Shown: positions 1 to 7,659, counted from the first letter of the stretch. The stretch is DNA of 34,266 bases from Actinomycetes bacterium (GCA_021372825.1 JAJFTR010000057.1:1-34266); one strand, 5' to 3'. Notes: generated by a model from the letters alone, not told the origin. Program-made: numbers and translations.

Positions 1-412
<412 letters not shown>

Positions 413-512
413 CTATTCAACATTCTCGTGATCGCTATACAGCTCTCAGGGTGCAGGACGCACCCGCGGAGGTTGACAAGCGTACATCGTGCATGAGCAC
501 GATCTGGTGGTG

Positions 513-660
513 AAGAGCCGCCAGGTGTGTTCAGTGGTTATGGCGGAGGGGGTACACCCGATCCCATTCCGAACTCGGAAGTTAAGCCCTCCAGCGCCGA
601 TGGTACTGCCCTGTAGAGGGTGGGAGAGTAGGTCGCCGCTGAACACACCTGGCGGCTCTT
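513..660 (+). other. Long processing stem enclosing 5S rRNA
   Basis: Bases 513-534 and 639-660 are exact reverse complements over 22 bp. Only the inner part forms helix I of mature 5S; roughly 15 bp lie outside the mature RNA. In bacteria such extended stems are substrates for 5S maturation nucleases (RNase M5 or RNase E type). That this one serves the same role is inference. Three T residues (659-661) follow the 3' arm, so it might also weakly promote termination. Confidence 0.75.
529..645 (+). rRNA. 5S ribosomal RNA
   Basis: The sequence carries the conserved 5S blocks CCGATCCCATTCCGAACTCG (about 558-577) and GGAAGTTAAGCCCTCCAGCG (about 577-596), followed by GATGGTACTGCC and GGGAGAGTAGGTCGCCG. 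The length of about 117 nt fits actinobacterial 5S. The ends were set by pairing GTTCAG at 529-534 with CTGAAC at 639-644. The gene lies about 116 bases after the 23S 3' end, in the usual 23S-5S order. The mature ends are estimates because the terminal helix continues well into the flanks (see the separate stem feature). Confidence 0.95.
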
Positions 661-686
661 TGCGTGCCCGGAGCTGGCACGGATAG

Positions 687-695
687 TGCTAGAAT
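687..695 (+). promoter_or_regulatory. Extended -10 promoter for the NifU-domain gene
   Basis: TGC followed by TAGAAT at 690-695 makes an extended -10 element. No good -35 hexamer is present at the normal spacing, as is typical of extended -10 promoters. The predicted start near 702 would give a leader of about 80 bases before the GTG at 783. This would separate the gene from rRNA readthrough. Confidence 0.5.
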
Positions 696-782
696 CGGCA
701 GGTCGGCCCCGTCGGTCCGACTGAGGAGTCCCGTACCGCGACGGCATGCGTAGCGCCGTCGTCACGATCGAAGGGAGACGCA

Positions 783-1004
783 GTGAGAGAGCGCGTCCAG
801 GCAGCACTCGACAAGATCCGTCCAGCCTTGCAGGCCGACGGTGGCGATGTGGAGCTCATCGATGTCACCGATGACGGTGTCGTGCGTGTCGCCTTGCAGG
901 GAAGTTGTCGTGGTTGTCCGATGTCCCAGCTGACGCTCGCCAACGGGGTGGAGCGAGTGCTGAAAGAGGAGATTCCCGAGGTGCAGCGGGTCGAGCCCGT
1001 CTGA
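783..1004 (+). CDS. NifU C-terminal domain Fe-S scaffold protein
   Basis: A 73-residue protein that consists of a stand-alone NifU C-terminal domain (Nfu type). Such proteins bind a [4Fe-4S] cluster, usually across a homodimer, and hand it to target apoproteins in the cytoplasm. The diagnostic GSCRGCPMSQ segment gives the CxxC pair at C42 and C45. The preceding DGGDVEL and following ANGVERVLKEEIPEV segments also match the family. The start is the GTG at 783, with a GGGAG-type ribosome binding site just upstream. The length equals that of the domain alone, with no N-terminal A-type or degenerate domain. It stands alone between 5S rRNA and a strong terminator, with its own extended -10 promoter. 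No isc or suf genes are adjacent, so its specific clients cannot be read from context. Confidence 0.93.
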   Translation: MRERVQAALDKIRPALQADGGDVELIDVTDDGVVRVALQGSCRGCPMSQLTLANGVERVLKEEIPEVQRVEPV

Positions 1005-1023
1005 CACCTTCTCGACTTCGACG

Positions 1024-1073
1024 AAGCCGGGCGCCGTTCGTCTGAGCGGAAGGCGCCCGGCTTGTTTTTTCTT
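1024..1073 (+). terminator. Rho-independent terminator after the NifU-domain gene
   Basis: A perfect 12-bp stem pairs 1024-1035 (AAGCCGGGCGCC) with 1052-1063 and is followed by GTTTTTTCTT. The 16-base loop is somewhat large, but the GC-rich stem plus U-tract is a textbook intrinsic terminator. It lies 20 bases after the stop codon. Confidence 0.93.
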
Positions 1074-1134
1074 CCGGCGATTTCACGTTAAGGGGCCGTC
1101 GAGAGAATCGACTCTACCGTTCGTCGCCTCACGG

Positions 1135-1164
1135 TTGCGTACCATATGTTGAGCCTCGTACACT
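1135..1164 (+). promoter_or_regulatory. Predicted nrdJ promoter
   Basis: TTGCGT at 1135-1140 and TACACT at 1159-1164 are separated by 18 bases, an acceptable sigma-70-type pair. The predicted start is near 1171. NrdR-like box 1 lies inside the spacer and box 2 covers the start site, so the arrangement fits a repressible promoter. Confidence 0.5.
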
Positions 1165-1186
1165 GATGAAGCGCAATATGTTGTGG
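1139..1186 (+). promoter_or_regulatory. Tandem NrdR-like boxes upstream of nrdJ
   Basis: Two 16-base sites, GTACCATATGTTGAGC at 1139-1154 and GCGCAATATGTTGTGG at 1171-1186, share CATATGTTG or AATATGTTG cores. Both resemble the palindromic NrdR consensus (ACAC, A/T, ATATAT, A/T, GTGT). Their starts are 32 bases apart, about three helical turns. Known NrdR operators usually come as pairs with about 15-16 bases between boxes, here 16. NrdR is the ATP/dATP-sensing repressor of ribonucleotide reductase genes. Its gene is not in this window. Confidence 0.72.
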
Positions 1187-1258
1187 CAGGGGACGAGCTC
1201 GGCAGCGAGGTCGATGCGCTCTCTGTAAGTCAAGATCATCACGAGGAGGACCGCCGTC

Positions 1259-3538
1259 ATGGGCGACGCCAGCAGAATCGCCGACTATGCAAGGACTATC
1301 GATGACACGCTGTCGCCCAACAGCCTGAAGGTGCTACGCAAGCGGTACCTCAAGAAGGATGATTCCGGCAATGTGGCGGAACAGCCGTCGGACATGTTCG
1401 TGCGTGTGGCCGAGAACATCGCGTCTGCCGAGTCTCGCTATGGGGCCACTCCCGAGCAGGTCGCAGGAGTGGCGCACGACTTCTACGATCTCATGACCTC
1501 ACTCGAGTTCTTGCCGAACTCCCCGACACTCATGAACGCGGGTCGCGAGTTGCAGCAGCTGTCTGCATGTTTCGTGCTCCCGGTCGGTGATTCGATGGAG
1601 TCGATCTTCGACGCAGTGAGGGACACCGCGATCATCCACAAGTCGGGAGGGGGCACGGGTTTCTCGTTCTCCCGGTTGCGCCCTGTAGGAGACCAAGTCC
1701 GTTCGACGCAAGGGGTCTCGAGCGGGCCGGTGTCTTTCATGCGAGTCTTCAATCAGGCGACAGAGGCCGTCAAACAAGGAGGCACGCGACGTGGCGCGAA
1801 CATGGGTGTTCTGCGCGTCGATCACCCGGACATCCTCGACTTCATCAAGTGCAAGGCGGAAGGCGACTTCGCGAACTTCAACATATCGGTTGCTTTGACT
1901 GAGAAGTTCATGAAGGCAGTGGAAGCGGGGGAGCCTTACGAGCTCATCAACCCGCGCGATGGGTCGGTAGCCGGCACTCTTGATGCGCGTGAAGTCTACG
2001 ATCTCATCGTCGAGATGGCGTGGGCCACAGGCGATCCCGGGATCATCTTCATCGATCGGATGAACCGCGACAACCCTACTCCCGCACTGGGGGAGATCGA
2101 GTCGACCAACCCGTGTGGCGAGCAGCCGTTACTCCCGTACGAAGCGTGCAACTTGGGATCCGTCAACTTGAGCAAGTTCGTCCAGTACGCCGAAGCCGGT
2201 CCTGCCATCGACTGGGACCGTCTCGCGGACGTGGTCCATCGGGGTGTGAGGTTCTTGGACGACGTCATCGATGTGAACGAGTATCCGCTCGCGAAGATCG
2301 GTGAACTCGCGCGCGCGAACCGGAAGATCGGGTTGGGCGTCATGGGCTGGGCCGACATGCTCATCATGATGGGGATTCCGTACGACAGCGATGAGGCGAT
2401 CCTTCTCGGTGAGAAAGTGATGGGATTCATACAAGCCGAGGCCAGAGCCGCCTCTGCCAAGCTCGCCGAAGAACGAGGGGCGTTCCCAAACTTCGCTGGG
2501 TCGATCTACGACGTTCCGGGTGGCGTCCCCTTGCGCAATGCAACAGTGACGACGATCGCGCCCACGGGGACGCTGTCCATCATCGCCAACTGTTCCTCGG
2601 GGATCGAGCCTCTGTTCGCCGTGAGTTATGTGCGGACCGTGATGGACAATGACAGGCTCATCGAGGTCAACCCCATGTTCGAGGACCTTGCGGTCAAGCA
2701 GGGCTTCTACAGTCGCGATCTTATGGGACTCATCGCTGAGCACGGGTCGCTTCTCGGCATCGACGCAGTGCCGGAGGAGGTCCAGCGCGTCTTCGTGACC
2801 GCGCACGACATCGACCCGGTGTGGCACGTGCGGATGCAGGCCGCATTCCAGAAGTACACCGACAATGCTGTGTCGAAGACGGTCAACTTCCCCAACGAAG
2901 CGACCGTCGATGACGTTCGCAGAGTCTATGACCTTGCTCATGAACTCGGTGTCAAGGGCGTGACCATCTATCGTGATGGGTCAAAAGAGAACCAGGTGCT
3001 TTCGACGGGCAAGACGGCCAAGAACGCTCAGTCGGACGCCGAGCTGCGGCACGGCGAGATCGAACCGCGTCCGCGTCCAAGCGTCACCATCGGAAGAACC
3101 GAGAAGATCCAGACCGGCTGTGGGAACCTGTATGTGACCATCAACTCAGACGAACAAGGTCTGTGCGAGGTCTTCACCCAGATGGGCAAATCAGGCGGGT
3201 GCGCTGCATCGCAATCGGAGGCACTGTCGCGCATGATCTCTGTGTCCCTGCGCGCGGGCGTCGACCCGCGAGCGATCCTGAAACATCTTCGTGGCATCCG
3301 GTGCCCGAGCCCTGCATGGGCTCAGGGCGGGAAAGTCCTCTCATGTGCCGACGCTGTCGGCATTGCGATGGAGCACTACCTGGAATGGATCGAGACCGGC
3401 TCCTCTTCGGTCGCGGTCTCGAAGAGCACCGACGGTCTGGATAACCTGGCGGGTGCGTGTCCTGAGTGCGGTAGTGCTCTGGAGCACGAGTCTGGCTGTG
3501 CCGTATGCAGAGCATGTGGCTTCAGCAAGTGCGCGTAG
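1259..3538 (+). CDS. nrdJ: Vitamin B12-dependent (class II) ribonucleoside-diphosphate reductase
   Basis: A 759-residue class II ribonucleotide reductase that uses adenosylcobalamin to make deoxyribonucleotides, with or without oxygen. The N-terminal NSPTLMNAG motif and the first redox cysteine (C104, in ACFVLPVGDS) are present. The finger-loop motif NPCGEQ supplies N284, the radical cysteine C286 and E288, and the second redox cysteine C297 follows in YEACNLGS. APTGTLSIIANCSSGIEP matches the phosphate-binding region. The tail carries cysteines 734, 737, 747, 750, 753 and 758, as in B12-dependent enzymes with a C-terminal zinc or thiol-relay module. The ATG has a GAGGAGGA ribosome binding site at 1243-1250. 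Upstream lie a promoter and paired NrdR-like boxes. dcd follows after 12 bases, so the two are probably co-transcribed. Confidence 0.97.
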   Translation: MGDASRIADYARTIDDTLSPNSLKVLRKRYLKKDDSGNVAEQPSDMFVRVAENIASAESRYGATPEQVAGVAHDFYDLMTSLEFLPNSPTLMNAGRELQQLSACFVLPVGDSMESIFDAVRDTAIIHKSGGGTGFSFSRLRPVGDQVRSTQGVSSGPVSFMRVFNQATEAVKQGGTRRGANMGVLRVDHPDILDFIKCKAEGDFANFNISVALTEKFMKAVEAGEPYELINPRDGSVAGTLDAREVYDLIVEMAWATGDPGIIFIDRMNRDNPTPALGEIESTNPCGEQPLLPYEACNLGSVNLSKFVQYAEAGPAIDWDRLADVVHRGVRFLDDVIDVNEYPLAKIGELARANRKIGLGVMGWADMLIMMGIPYDSDEAILLGEKVMGFIQAEARAASAKLAEERGAFPNFAGSIYDVPGGVPLRNATVTTIAPTGTLSIIANCSSGIEPLFAVSYVRTVMDNDRLIEVNPMFEDLAVKQGFYSRDLMGLIAEHGSLLGIDAVPEEVQRVFVTAHDIDPVWHVRMQAAFQKYTDNAVSKTVNFPNEATVDDVRRVYDLAHELGVKGVTIYRDGSKENQVLSTGKTAKNAQSDAELRHGEIEPRPRPSVTIGRTEKIQTGCGNLYVTINSDEQGLCEVFTQMGKSGGCAASQSEALSRMISVSLRAGVDPRAILKHLRGIRCPSPAWAQGGKVLSCADAVGIAMEHYLEWIETGSSSVAVSKSTDGLDNLAGACPECGSALEHESGCAVCRACGFSKCA

Positions 3539-3550
3539 CGGAGGCCGACC

Positions 3551-4111
3551 GTGGTCTTGTCTGATAAGTCCATCAAAGAACAGATGATGGCAGGACGGAT
3601 CCGTATCGAACCCTGCGACCCGGACGACATACAGCCATCGAGCGTGGACCTGCATCTCGGCCCGCGATTCCAGGTGTTCAGGAACTCGCGCTATCCCTAT
3701 ATCGATCCATCCCGTCATCAGGAAGGGCTCACGGAAGTCGTTGAGGCGTCCACCGAGGAGCCTTTCGTCCTGCACCCTGGCGAATTCGTGCTCGGCACAA
3801 CGGTCGAGCGCATCGTCTTGCCGGATGATATCGTCGGACGGCTTGAGGGGAAGAGCTCGCTGGGCCGTCTCGGGCTCTTGATCCACTCGACTGCGGGCTA
3901 TGTCGATCCTGGTTGGGAGGGCAGGCTCACGCTTGAGCTGTCCAACGTGGCGAACTTGCCCATCGTGCTCATGCCGGGAATGGCGATCGGGCAGATCACG
4001 TTCTCCAAGATGACCACTCCGGTTGAGAGACCTTACGGAACACCGGGGCTTGGGAGCAAGTACCAAGGCCAAACGGACGTAACGGCAAGCCGTTCGTACG
4101 AGAACTTCTGA
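3551..4111 (+). CDS. dcd: dCTP deaminase, possibly the bifunctional dUMP-forming type
   Basis: A 186-residue trimeric-type dCTP deaminase, which removes the amino group from dCTP on the way to dTMP. The catalytic region GKSSLGRLGLLIHSTAG (100-116) is followed by VDPGWEGRLTLELSN, giving the expected Ser/Arg pair around 102-106 and catalytic E129. The segment H112-S-T-A115-G116 resembles the Mycobacterium tuberculosis enzyme, which also hydrolyses the triphosphate to give dUMP directly; E. coli Dcd has a different segment there. The bifunctional assignment is inference. The length is typical. The start is a GTG 12 bases after the nrdJ stop, which places both steps of pyrimidine deoxynucleotide supply in one transcript. 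Confidence 0.95.
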   Translation: MVLSDKSIKEQMMAGRIRIEPCDPDDIQPSSVDLHLGPRFQVFRNSRYPYIDPSRHQEGLTEVVEASTEEPFVLHPGEFVLGTTVERIVLPDDIVGRLEGKSSLGRLGLLIHSTAGYVDPGWEGRLTLELSNVANLPIVLMPGMAIGQITFSKMTTPVERPYGTPGLGSKYQGQTDVTASRSYENF

Positions 4112-4174
4112 GTGCGTCTGCACACTCGTGGTACCCTAGGCATTCGTGGTTGTGACACCGACGGAGGCGTGATC

Positions 4175-4417
4175 ATGGCTTGCTGGTCGACACGTGGTTG
4201 CGATGACGAGCTCCAGGGCCGCTGTCCGCACGCGATCGATCCGTCTGAGAAGTGCCCGAGCGGTTGCTACTACACGCAATGTACGCGGCCGACCCATCGT
4301 GTGACGAGCGATCCTGCTCTCGTGTTCGACCCTGCGGTCGACAGGGATGCTGCAGCCAAGGAGAACTGCGTCTACTGCGAGTTCTTCCTCACACGAGGGC
4401 CCCGTCTGGTCCGCTGA
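4175..4417 (+). CDS. Small cysteine-rich protein of unknown function
   Basis: I do not recognise this 80-residue protein. It has eight cysteines, at 3, 9, 17, 27, 31, 36, 65 and 68. They sit in motifs CPSGCYYTQC (27-36) and CVYCEFF (65-71), with a histidine in CPHA, so it could bind zinc or an Fe-S cluster. No signal peptide or membrane segment is visible. The ATG at 4175 has a GGAGG site at 4163-4167. The upstream in-frame GTG at 4112 directly abuts the dcd stop and lacks a comparable ribosome site, so the shorter form was chosen. The following gene starts 1 base after its stop. It may belong to the nrdJ-dcd transcript, but the 63-base gap leaves room for its own promoter. Confidence 0.8.
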   Translation: MACWSTRGCDDELQGRCPHAIDPSEKCPSGCYYTQCTRPTHRVTSDPALVFDPAVDRDAAAKENCVYCEFFLTRGPRLVR

Positions 4418-4418
4418 C

Positions 4419-5204
4419 GTGGACCAAGTGCCGGTGCTGGCATACGCGGTCGACGATTCCCTGCGCGCGTACGCGGCCAGAACAGCGGTTGAAGGCGTGG
4501 TCCAGGTCGGCGGTTCGTTCACGCCCGACCCCTCGGCGGATGAGCTCATCAAATCGAACCCCAACGCATTCTTGATCGGTGTCCTGTTCACGCAGGGCAT
4601 CTCGGCGGAGCGGGCATGGTCTGGGCCGTATGAACTCTCGCAGCGGCTGGGAGGTTTCGATTTGGAGCGCATGGCCGTCGACGAGGACGCGGTTGCTCGC
4701 GCTTTTCGGGAGCCGCCAGCGCTCCATCGGTTCGTGAAGACCGTGCCGCGGTGGGTCTCCTCGGCAGCGCGGCGCATCGTCGAGACGTATGCGGGAGACG
4801 CTTCGCATATCTGGCCGGAGGGTGCGCACGTCATCGACGTGACGAGTCGCCTTCTGTCGTTCGAGGGTATCGGACCCAAGAAGGCGGCGATGGCGGCGGA
4901 GCTGCTCATCCGCGCGCTCGGTGTCCCTCTCTCAGGTATCCAGAGCGGTACGGTCGCCTATGACGTGCATGTGAGGCGTGTCTTCTTGCGAAGCGGACTT
5001 GTGGATCGTGACACCCCTGATGCTGTACGTCGAGCGGCTGCACGGATATGCCCTGCCGAGCCGGGATCGCTTGACCTCGCCACGTGGCGGATCGGCAGGG
5101 AGTACTGTCGTCCGCAGGGCCCTAGGTGTGACGAGTGTCCGCTCGGAACAGGCTGTCCGAGGATGATGGAGCGCTCGGTCGAGGGGGTGGGAGTTCGCCG
5201 GTGA
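4419..5204 (+). CDS. Endonuclease III-like HhH-GPD DNA glycosylase with Fe-S loop
   Basis: A 261-residue protein of the helix-hairpin-helix/GPD superfamily that excises damaged bases from DNA. The hairpin segment EGIGPKKA holds the lysine equivalent to the endonuclease III catalytic Lys. The downstream TVAYDVHVRRVF supplies the catalytic Asp. The C-terminal cysteines C230, C237, C240 and C246 have exactly the C-x6-C-x2-C-x5-C spacing of the endonuclease III [4Fe-4S] loop. The N-terminal half is divergent, with FLIGVLFTQGISAERAW in place of the usual LLSAQ segment, and the protein is longer than classical Nth (about 210). It may be a paralogue with altered substrate range rather than the main Nth. 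The GTG at 4419 is preferred to the frame opening at 4347, which would overlap the cysteine-rich gene. It faces the DUF1015 gene, with 13 bases between stops. Confidence 0.85.
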   Translation: MDQVPVLAYAVDDSLRAYAARTAVEGVVQVGGSFTPDPSADELIKSNPNAFLIGVLFTQGISAERAWSGPYELSQRLGGFDLERMAVDEDAVARAFREPPALHRFVKTVPRWVSSAARRIVETYAGDASHIWPEGAHVIDVTSRLLSFEGIGPKKAAMAAELLIRALGVPLSGIQSGTVAYDVHVRRVFLRSGLVDRDTPDAVRRAAARICPAEPGSLDLATWRIGREYCRPQGPRCDECPLGTGCPRMMERSVEGVGVRR

Positions 5205-5217
5205 TTCGAGCCGCCGA

Positions 5218-6510
5218 CTAATCCATGGGGCGGAAGACCATGCCTGTGAGGAGCTTCGGGTAGAAGTAGGTGGACTTCTGGGGCATGGTCTGGCCGGAAA
5301 GAGCGATGCTTCTGAGTTGGTCCATGCGTGTGGGATTCATGATGAAGGCGACGTCCGCACCCATAAGACCGAAGGCCTGATGAGCGTCGTTCGTGAATGA
5401 CAGACGTTCGAGCGAGGCGGCATCGTCGGGTGAGATCTGAAAAAGAGGGCGCAGCACGAGTTCGTGCAAGACGGACACGTCAAGGTTCTTCCAGGCAGCG
5501 GAAGCTTCTCCGGGGATTGCGACGGCGGGGTCCACTTCTCGTTTGAGACTGGCAAGACGCACGGTCCCGTCCGCCGTCTTGACGACGAAGCACGGCCGAG
5601 AAGCGGCGGCCAGTGCGGCTAGGGTCCCCAAGTGCTGTTCGACCAGGTCGAACCGCTCGGACAGCGCTGCCCAGAAGGCATCGGTGTCGAAGGTCCCTGG
5701 TGCCCGCACTAGACGATGAGTGGGCATCACCACAAGGTCGGGGTCGTCCATGTTCACCAGTGCCATGAGCACGTAGTCGTAGGGCCGCGATGCAGCCGCT
5801 GTACCTGCTTCCGCGTCAGCGGCACGACGCTCGTCACGGTAGGCGAGCGCCATCTCGTATCGATGATGACCGTCGGCGATGAAGATCTGCTTGTCGGCCA
5901 TCATGCTCGCCAGCGACTCGATCGCCTCCGGTTCCCGCAGAGCCCACATCCGGCTTTCGACTCCGTCGGCGTCGCGAGCGACAAGCATAGGATTGCCTAA
6001 GGTGGCTTCGTCGAAGATCCCATCGGTTTCGCCGGCGGGGTCGGTGAACAGGCCGAACACGGGACTCAGGTTCGCCGTGCATGCACGGGTCAAGTAGAGG
6101 CGGTCCATCACGGTCTTGGGAAGTGTCTTTTCGTGGGGCAAGATGACGCCGTCTGAGAAGTCGTGGAGTTCGACTGCTGCGAGAAGAGCACGCCTGCGAA
6201 CGTGCCGTCCTTCGTGTTCCCACGTCTGTTCGAGCACGTACATCGCCTGAGCGTTGTCATAGACGAGCACCCCTTGTTTGCGCCACGCGTGCCACAGCTG
6301 CTCTGCGTTGGCGTAGCGGTTGGCTGGCGCAGCGGGGTCCGGATCGCCTTCAGGGAGGTCGATCGCGACGACGTTGTGCGGTTCGTTCTCTAGAAGCCGC
6401 TCACGCATCTTGGGCGTGATGACGTCGTACGGCGGCGCTACGAGTGGCGTGATGTCGGGTGACTCCTCATGGCGATAAACGACTGCGGTGAATGGCTGGA
6501 TCTGTGCCAT
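5218..6510 (-). CDS. DUF1015 family protein
   Basis: A 430-residue member of the DUF1015 family, a widespread cytoplasmic family of uncertain function. The diagnostic N-terminal block (TPLVAPPYDVITPKMRERLL) is present at about 21-40. The central FIADGHHRYEMALAYRDERR motif is near 211-230, and the C-terminal DAHQAFGLMGADVAFIMNPT block also matches. No signal peptide or membrane segment is seen. The conserved GHH-R motif suggests a catalytic or metal-binding site, but no reaction should be assigned. The ATG has a GAGAGGA ribosome site just upstream on the minus strand. It lies 43 bases downstream of azlD on the same strand and could be the last gene of an azlC-azlD-DUF1015 transcript. Confidence 0.93.
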   Translation of the reverse strand: MAQIQPFTAVVYRHEESPDITPLVAPPYDVITPKMRERLLENEPHNVVAIDLPEGDPDPAAPANRYANAEQLWHAWRKQGVLVYDNAQAMYVLEQTWEHEGRHVRRRALLAAVELHDFSDGVILPHEKTLPKTVMDRLYLTRACTANLSPVFGLFTDPAGETDGIFDEATLGNPMLVARDADGVESRMWALREPEAIESLASMMADKQIFIADGHHRYEMALAYRDERRAADAEAGTAAASRPYDYVLMALVNMDDPDLVVMPTHRLVRAPGTFDTDAFWAALSERFDLVEQHLGTLAALAAASRPCFVVKTADGTVRLASLKREVDPAVAIPGEASAAWKNLDVSVLHELVLRPLFQISPDDAASLERLSFTNDAHQAFGLMGADVAFIMNPTRMDQLRSIALSGQTMPQKSTYFYPKLLTGMVFRPMD

Positions 6511-6553
6511 CAGGGTCCTCTCGGCTCGACTCTCGTCATGTGATCAAGGCAGT

Positions 6554-6880
6554 CTAGCTCAGCAGTGCTCGGAACACCAAGAAGAAGATGACTCCTGCTA
6601 GTGTTGTACCCAGGAAGTCACGCCACTTGTAGTAGACGGCAGCAGTAGGTATCGCCGCCATGAGATACGGGTTCTCACAGGGCGCGAGCCACTGTCCGGA
6701 GGGTCGCAGCACTTCACCTACTACCAACGCTGCCATGACTGACACAGGGATGTATGAGAGCCATCGCATGACAGGACGGGGCAGTTGTAACCGAGACACG
6801 ACGGCGATGGGCAAGAAGCGCAAGGCGTAGTTCGCGAACGCCATGCCGATGATGACCGCCCATATGTACCCGTGGCTCAT
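6554..6880 (-). CDS. azlD: AzlD-type branched-chain amino acid exporter, small subunit
   Basis: A 108-residue, very hydrophobic protein with about four predicted membrane segments, matching the AzlD family. AzlD works with AzlC as a two-component exporter of branched-chain amino acids or their analogues in the cytoplasmic membrane. Recognisable segments are ANYALRFLPIAVVSR, LSYIPVSVMAALVVGEVLRP and the C-terminal WRDFLGTTLAGVIFFLVFRA. The ATG at 6880 overlaps the azlC stop as ATGA, a sign of translational coupling. The upstream in-frame ATG at 6961 lies well inside azlC and gives an arginine- and histidine-rich extension that does not fit the family. Confidence 0.93.
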   Translation of the reverse strand: MSHGYIWAVIIGMAFANYALRFLPIAVVSRLQLPRPVMRWLSYIPVSVMAALVVGEVLRPSGQWLAPCENPYLMAAIPTAAVYYKWRDFLGTTLAGVIFFLVFRALLS

Positions 6881-7584
6881 CGGAAGACCACGGCTCCTAC
6901 GGTGGCCGCGACGATGGCCGCGACGATGATGTACCACGTGCCCGGCAAGACGACCGCGCACACGATCGCTACCATGGCGGCCATGATGCCCACGATGACA
7001 TGGCGCCGGTCCTCGGCCTGGGCGACCAAGAGCGCCGTGAACATCGCCACCATCGCGTACTCAGCTCCGAAGCGCGAGGGATCGCCGAGGACGGACGAGG
7101 CGAGGACTCCCGCGACAGTGCCTGCGACCCAGCCGATCCAAGACACGAGTCCGACTCCCAACATCGTCAGGTCATCTCCGGTGCCGCGACGCAGGTCATC
7201 GATGTTCACTGCAAAGGTCTCATCGGTGAGCGTGTAGGCAAGCACCGCCTGCCGAGCGAGTGGTGTGGCCGCGAGATGCGGGGAGAGTGTCGCGCCAAAG
7301 AGCACGTATCTCAGGTTCACGACCGCTGTGGCGGCGAGCACGCTTGCGAGGTCGGCACCCGCGGTCATGAGGGCAAGGGCGATGAACTGCCCGGCACCTG
7401 CGAGAGCAGTCGCCGAACACACGATGGCCTGCGCGGCGGTGAAGCCGTCCGCTCTTGCGAGGATCCCGAACGCCATGCCCACAGGTACATATCCGAGCAG
7501 GATGGGCAGACCGAGTCGCGCTCCTCGTACAAGCCGCCGCGACGCAGAAGGGCACGTCTGTTGCTGAGGAAGGGGAGTGGGCAT
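6877..7584 (-). CDS. azlC: AzlC-type branched-chain amino acid exporter, large subunit
   Basis: A 235-residue polytopic membrane protein of the AzlC family, the partner of AzlD in export of branched-chain amino acids. The family signature GYVPVGMAFGILARADGF lies near the N-terminus. It is followed by AGAGQFIALALM, NLRYVLFGATLSPHL and a TDETFAVN segment. Two ATG starts are possible. The one at 7593 has no ribosome binding site and overlaps a TACGAT hexamer. The one at 7584 lies 7 bases after TACGAT, the spacing expected for a leaderless mRNA, and was chosen. The gene is divergent from the zinc-ribbon gene at 7660 and overlaps azlD by 4 bases. Confidence 0.92.
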   Translation of the reverse strand: MPTPLPQQQTCPSASRRLVRGARLGLPILLGYVPVGMAFGILARADGFTAAQAIVCSATALAGAGQFIALALMTAGADLASVLAATAVVNLRYVLFGATLSPHLAATPLARQAVLAYTLTDETFAVNIDDLRRGTGDDLTMLGVGLVSWIGWVAGTVAGVLASSVLGDPSRFGAEYAMVAMFTALLVAQAEDRRHVIVGIMAAMVAIVCAVVLPGTWYIIVAAIVAATVGAVVFR

Positions 7585-7591
7585 GCCGGAC

Positions 7592-7597
7592 ATCGTA
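7592..7597 (-). promoter_or_regulatory. Candidate -10 element for leaderless azlC
   Basis: On the minus strand TACGAT reads from 7597 to 7592 and ends 7 bases before the ATG at 7584. This matches the geometry seen upstream of tgt. The -35 region is weak. The call depends on the pattern shared with queH, tgt and recJ. Confidence 0.35.
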
Positions 7598-7605
7598 ACA
7601 CACGC

Positions 7606-7632
7606 TTGTCGAGTCCACAGACGCGGTACAAT
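7606..7632 (+). promoter_or_regulatory. Predicted promoter for the zinc-ribbon-like gene
   Basis: TTGTCG at 7606-7611 and TACAAT at 7627-7632 form a promoter pair with a slightly short 15-base spacer. The predicted start is near 7639, just before the strong ribosome site GGGAGGTGATC at 7648-7658. Confidence 0.5.
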
Positions 7633-7659
7633 GTTTACGAGGACACGGGAGGTGATCGT

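Noticed and set aside
473-478. TTGACA as a -35 element between 23S and 5S rRNA
   Set aside because: No -10 hexamer lies at 16-19 bases downstream, and 5S is expected to be co-transcribed with 23S.
1074-1258. Cobalamin riboswitch before the B12-dependent RNR
   Set aside because: None of the conserved B12-box sequence was found, and the interval holds a promoter and NrdR-like boxes instead.
2129-2941. 270-residue minus-strand frame inside nrdJ
   Set aside because: It is antisense to the conserved catalytic core of RNR, has no recognisable domain, and is typical of long antisense frames in GC-rich genes.
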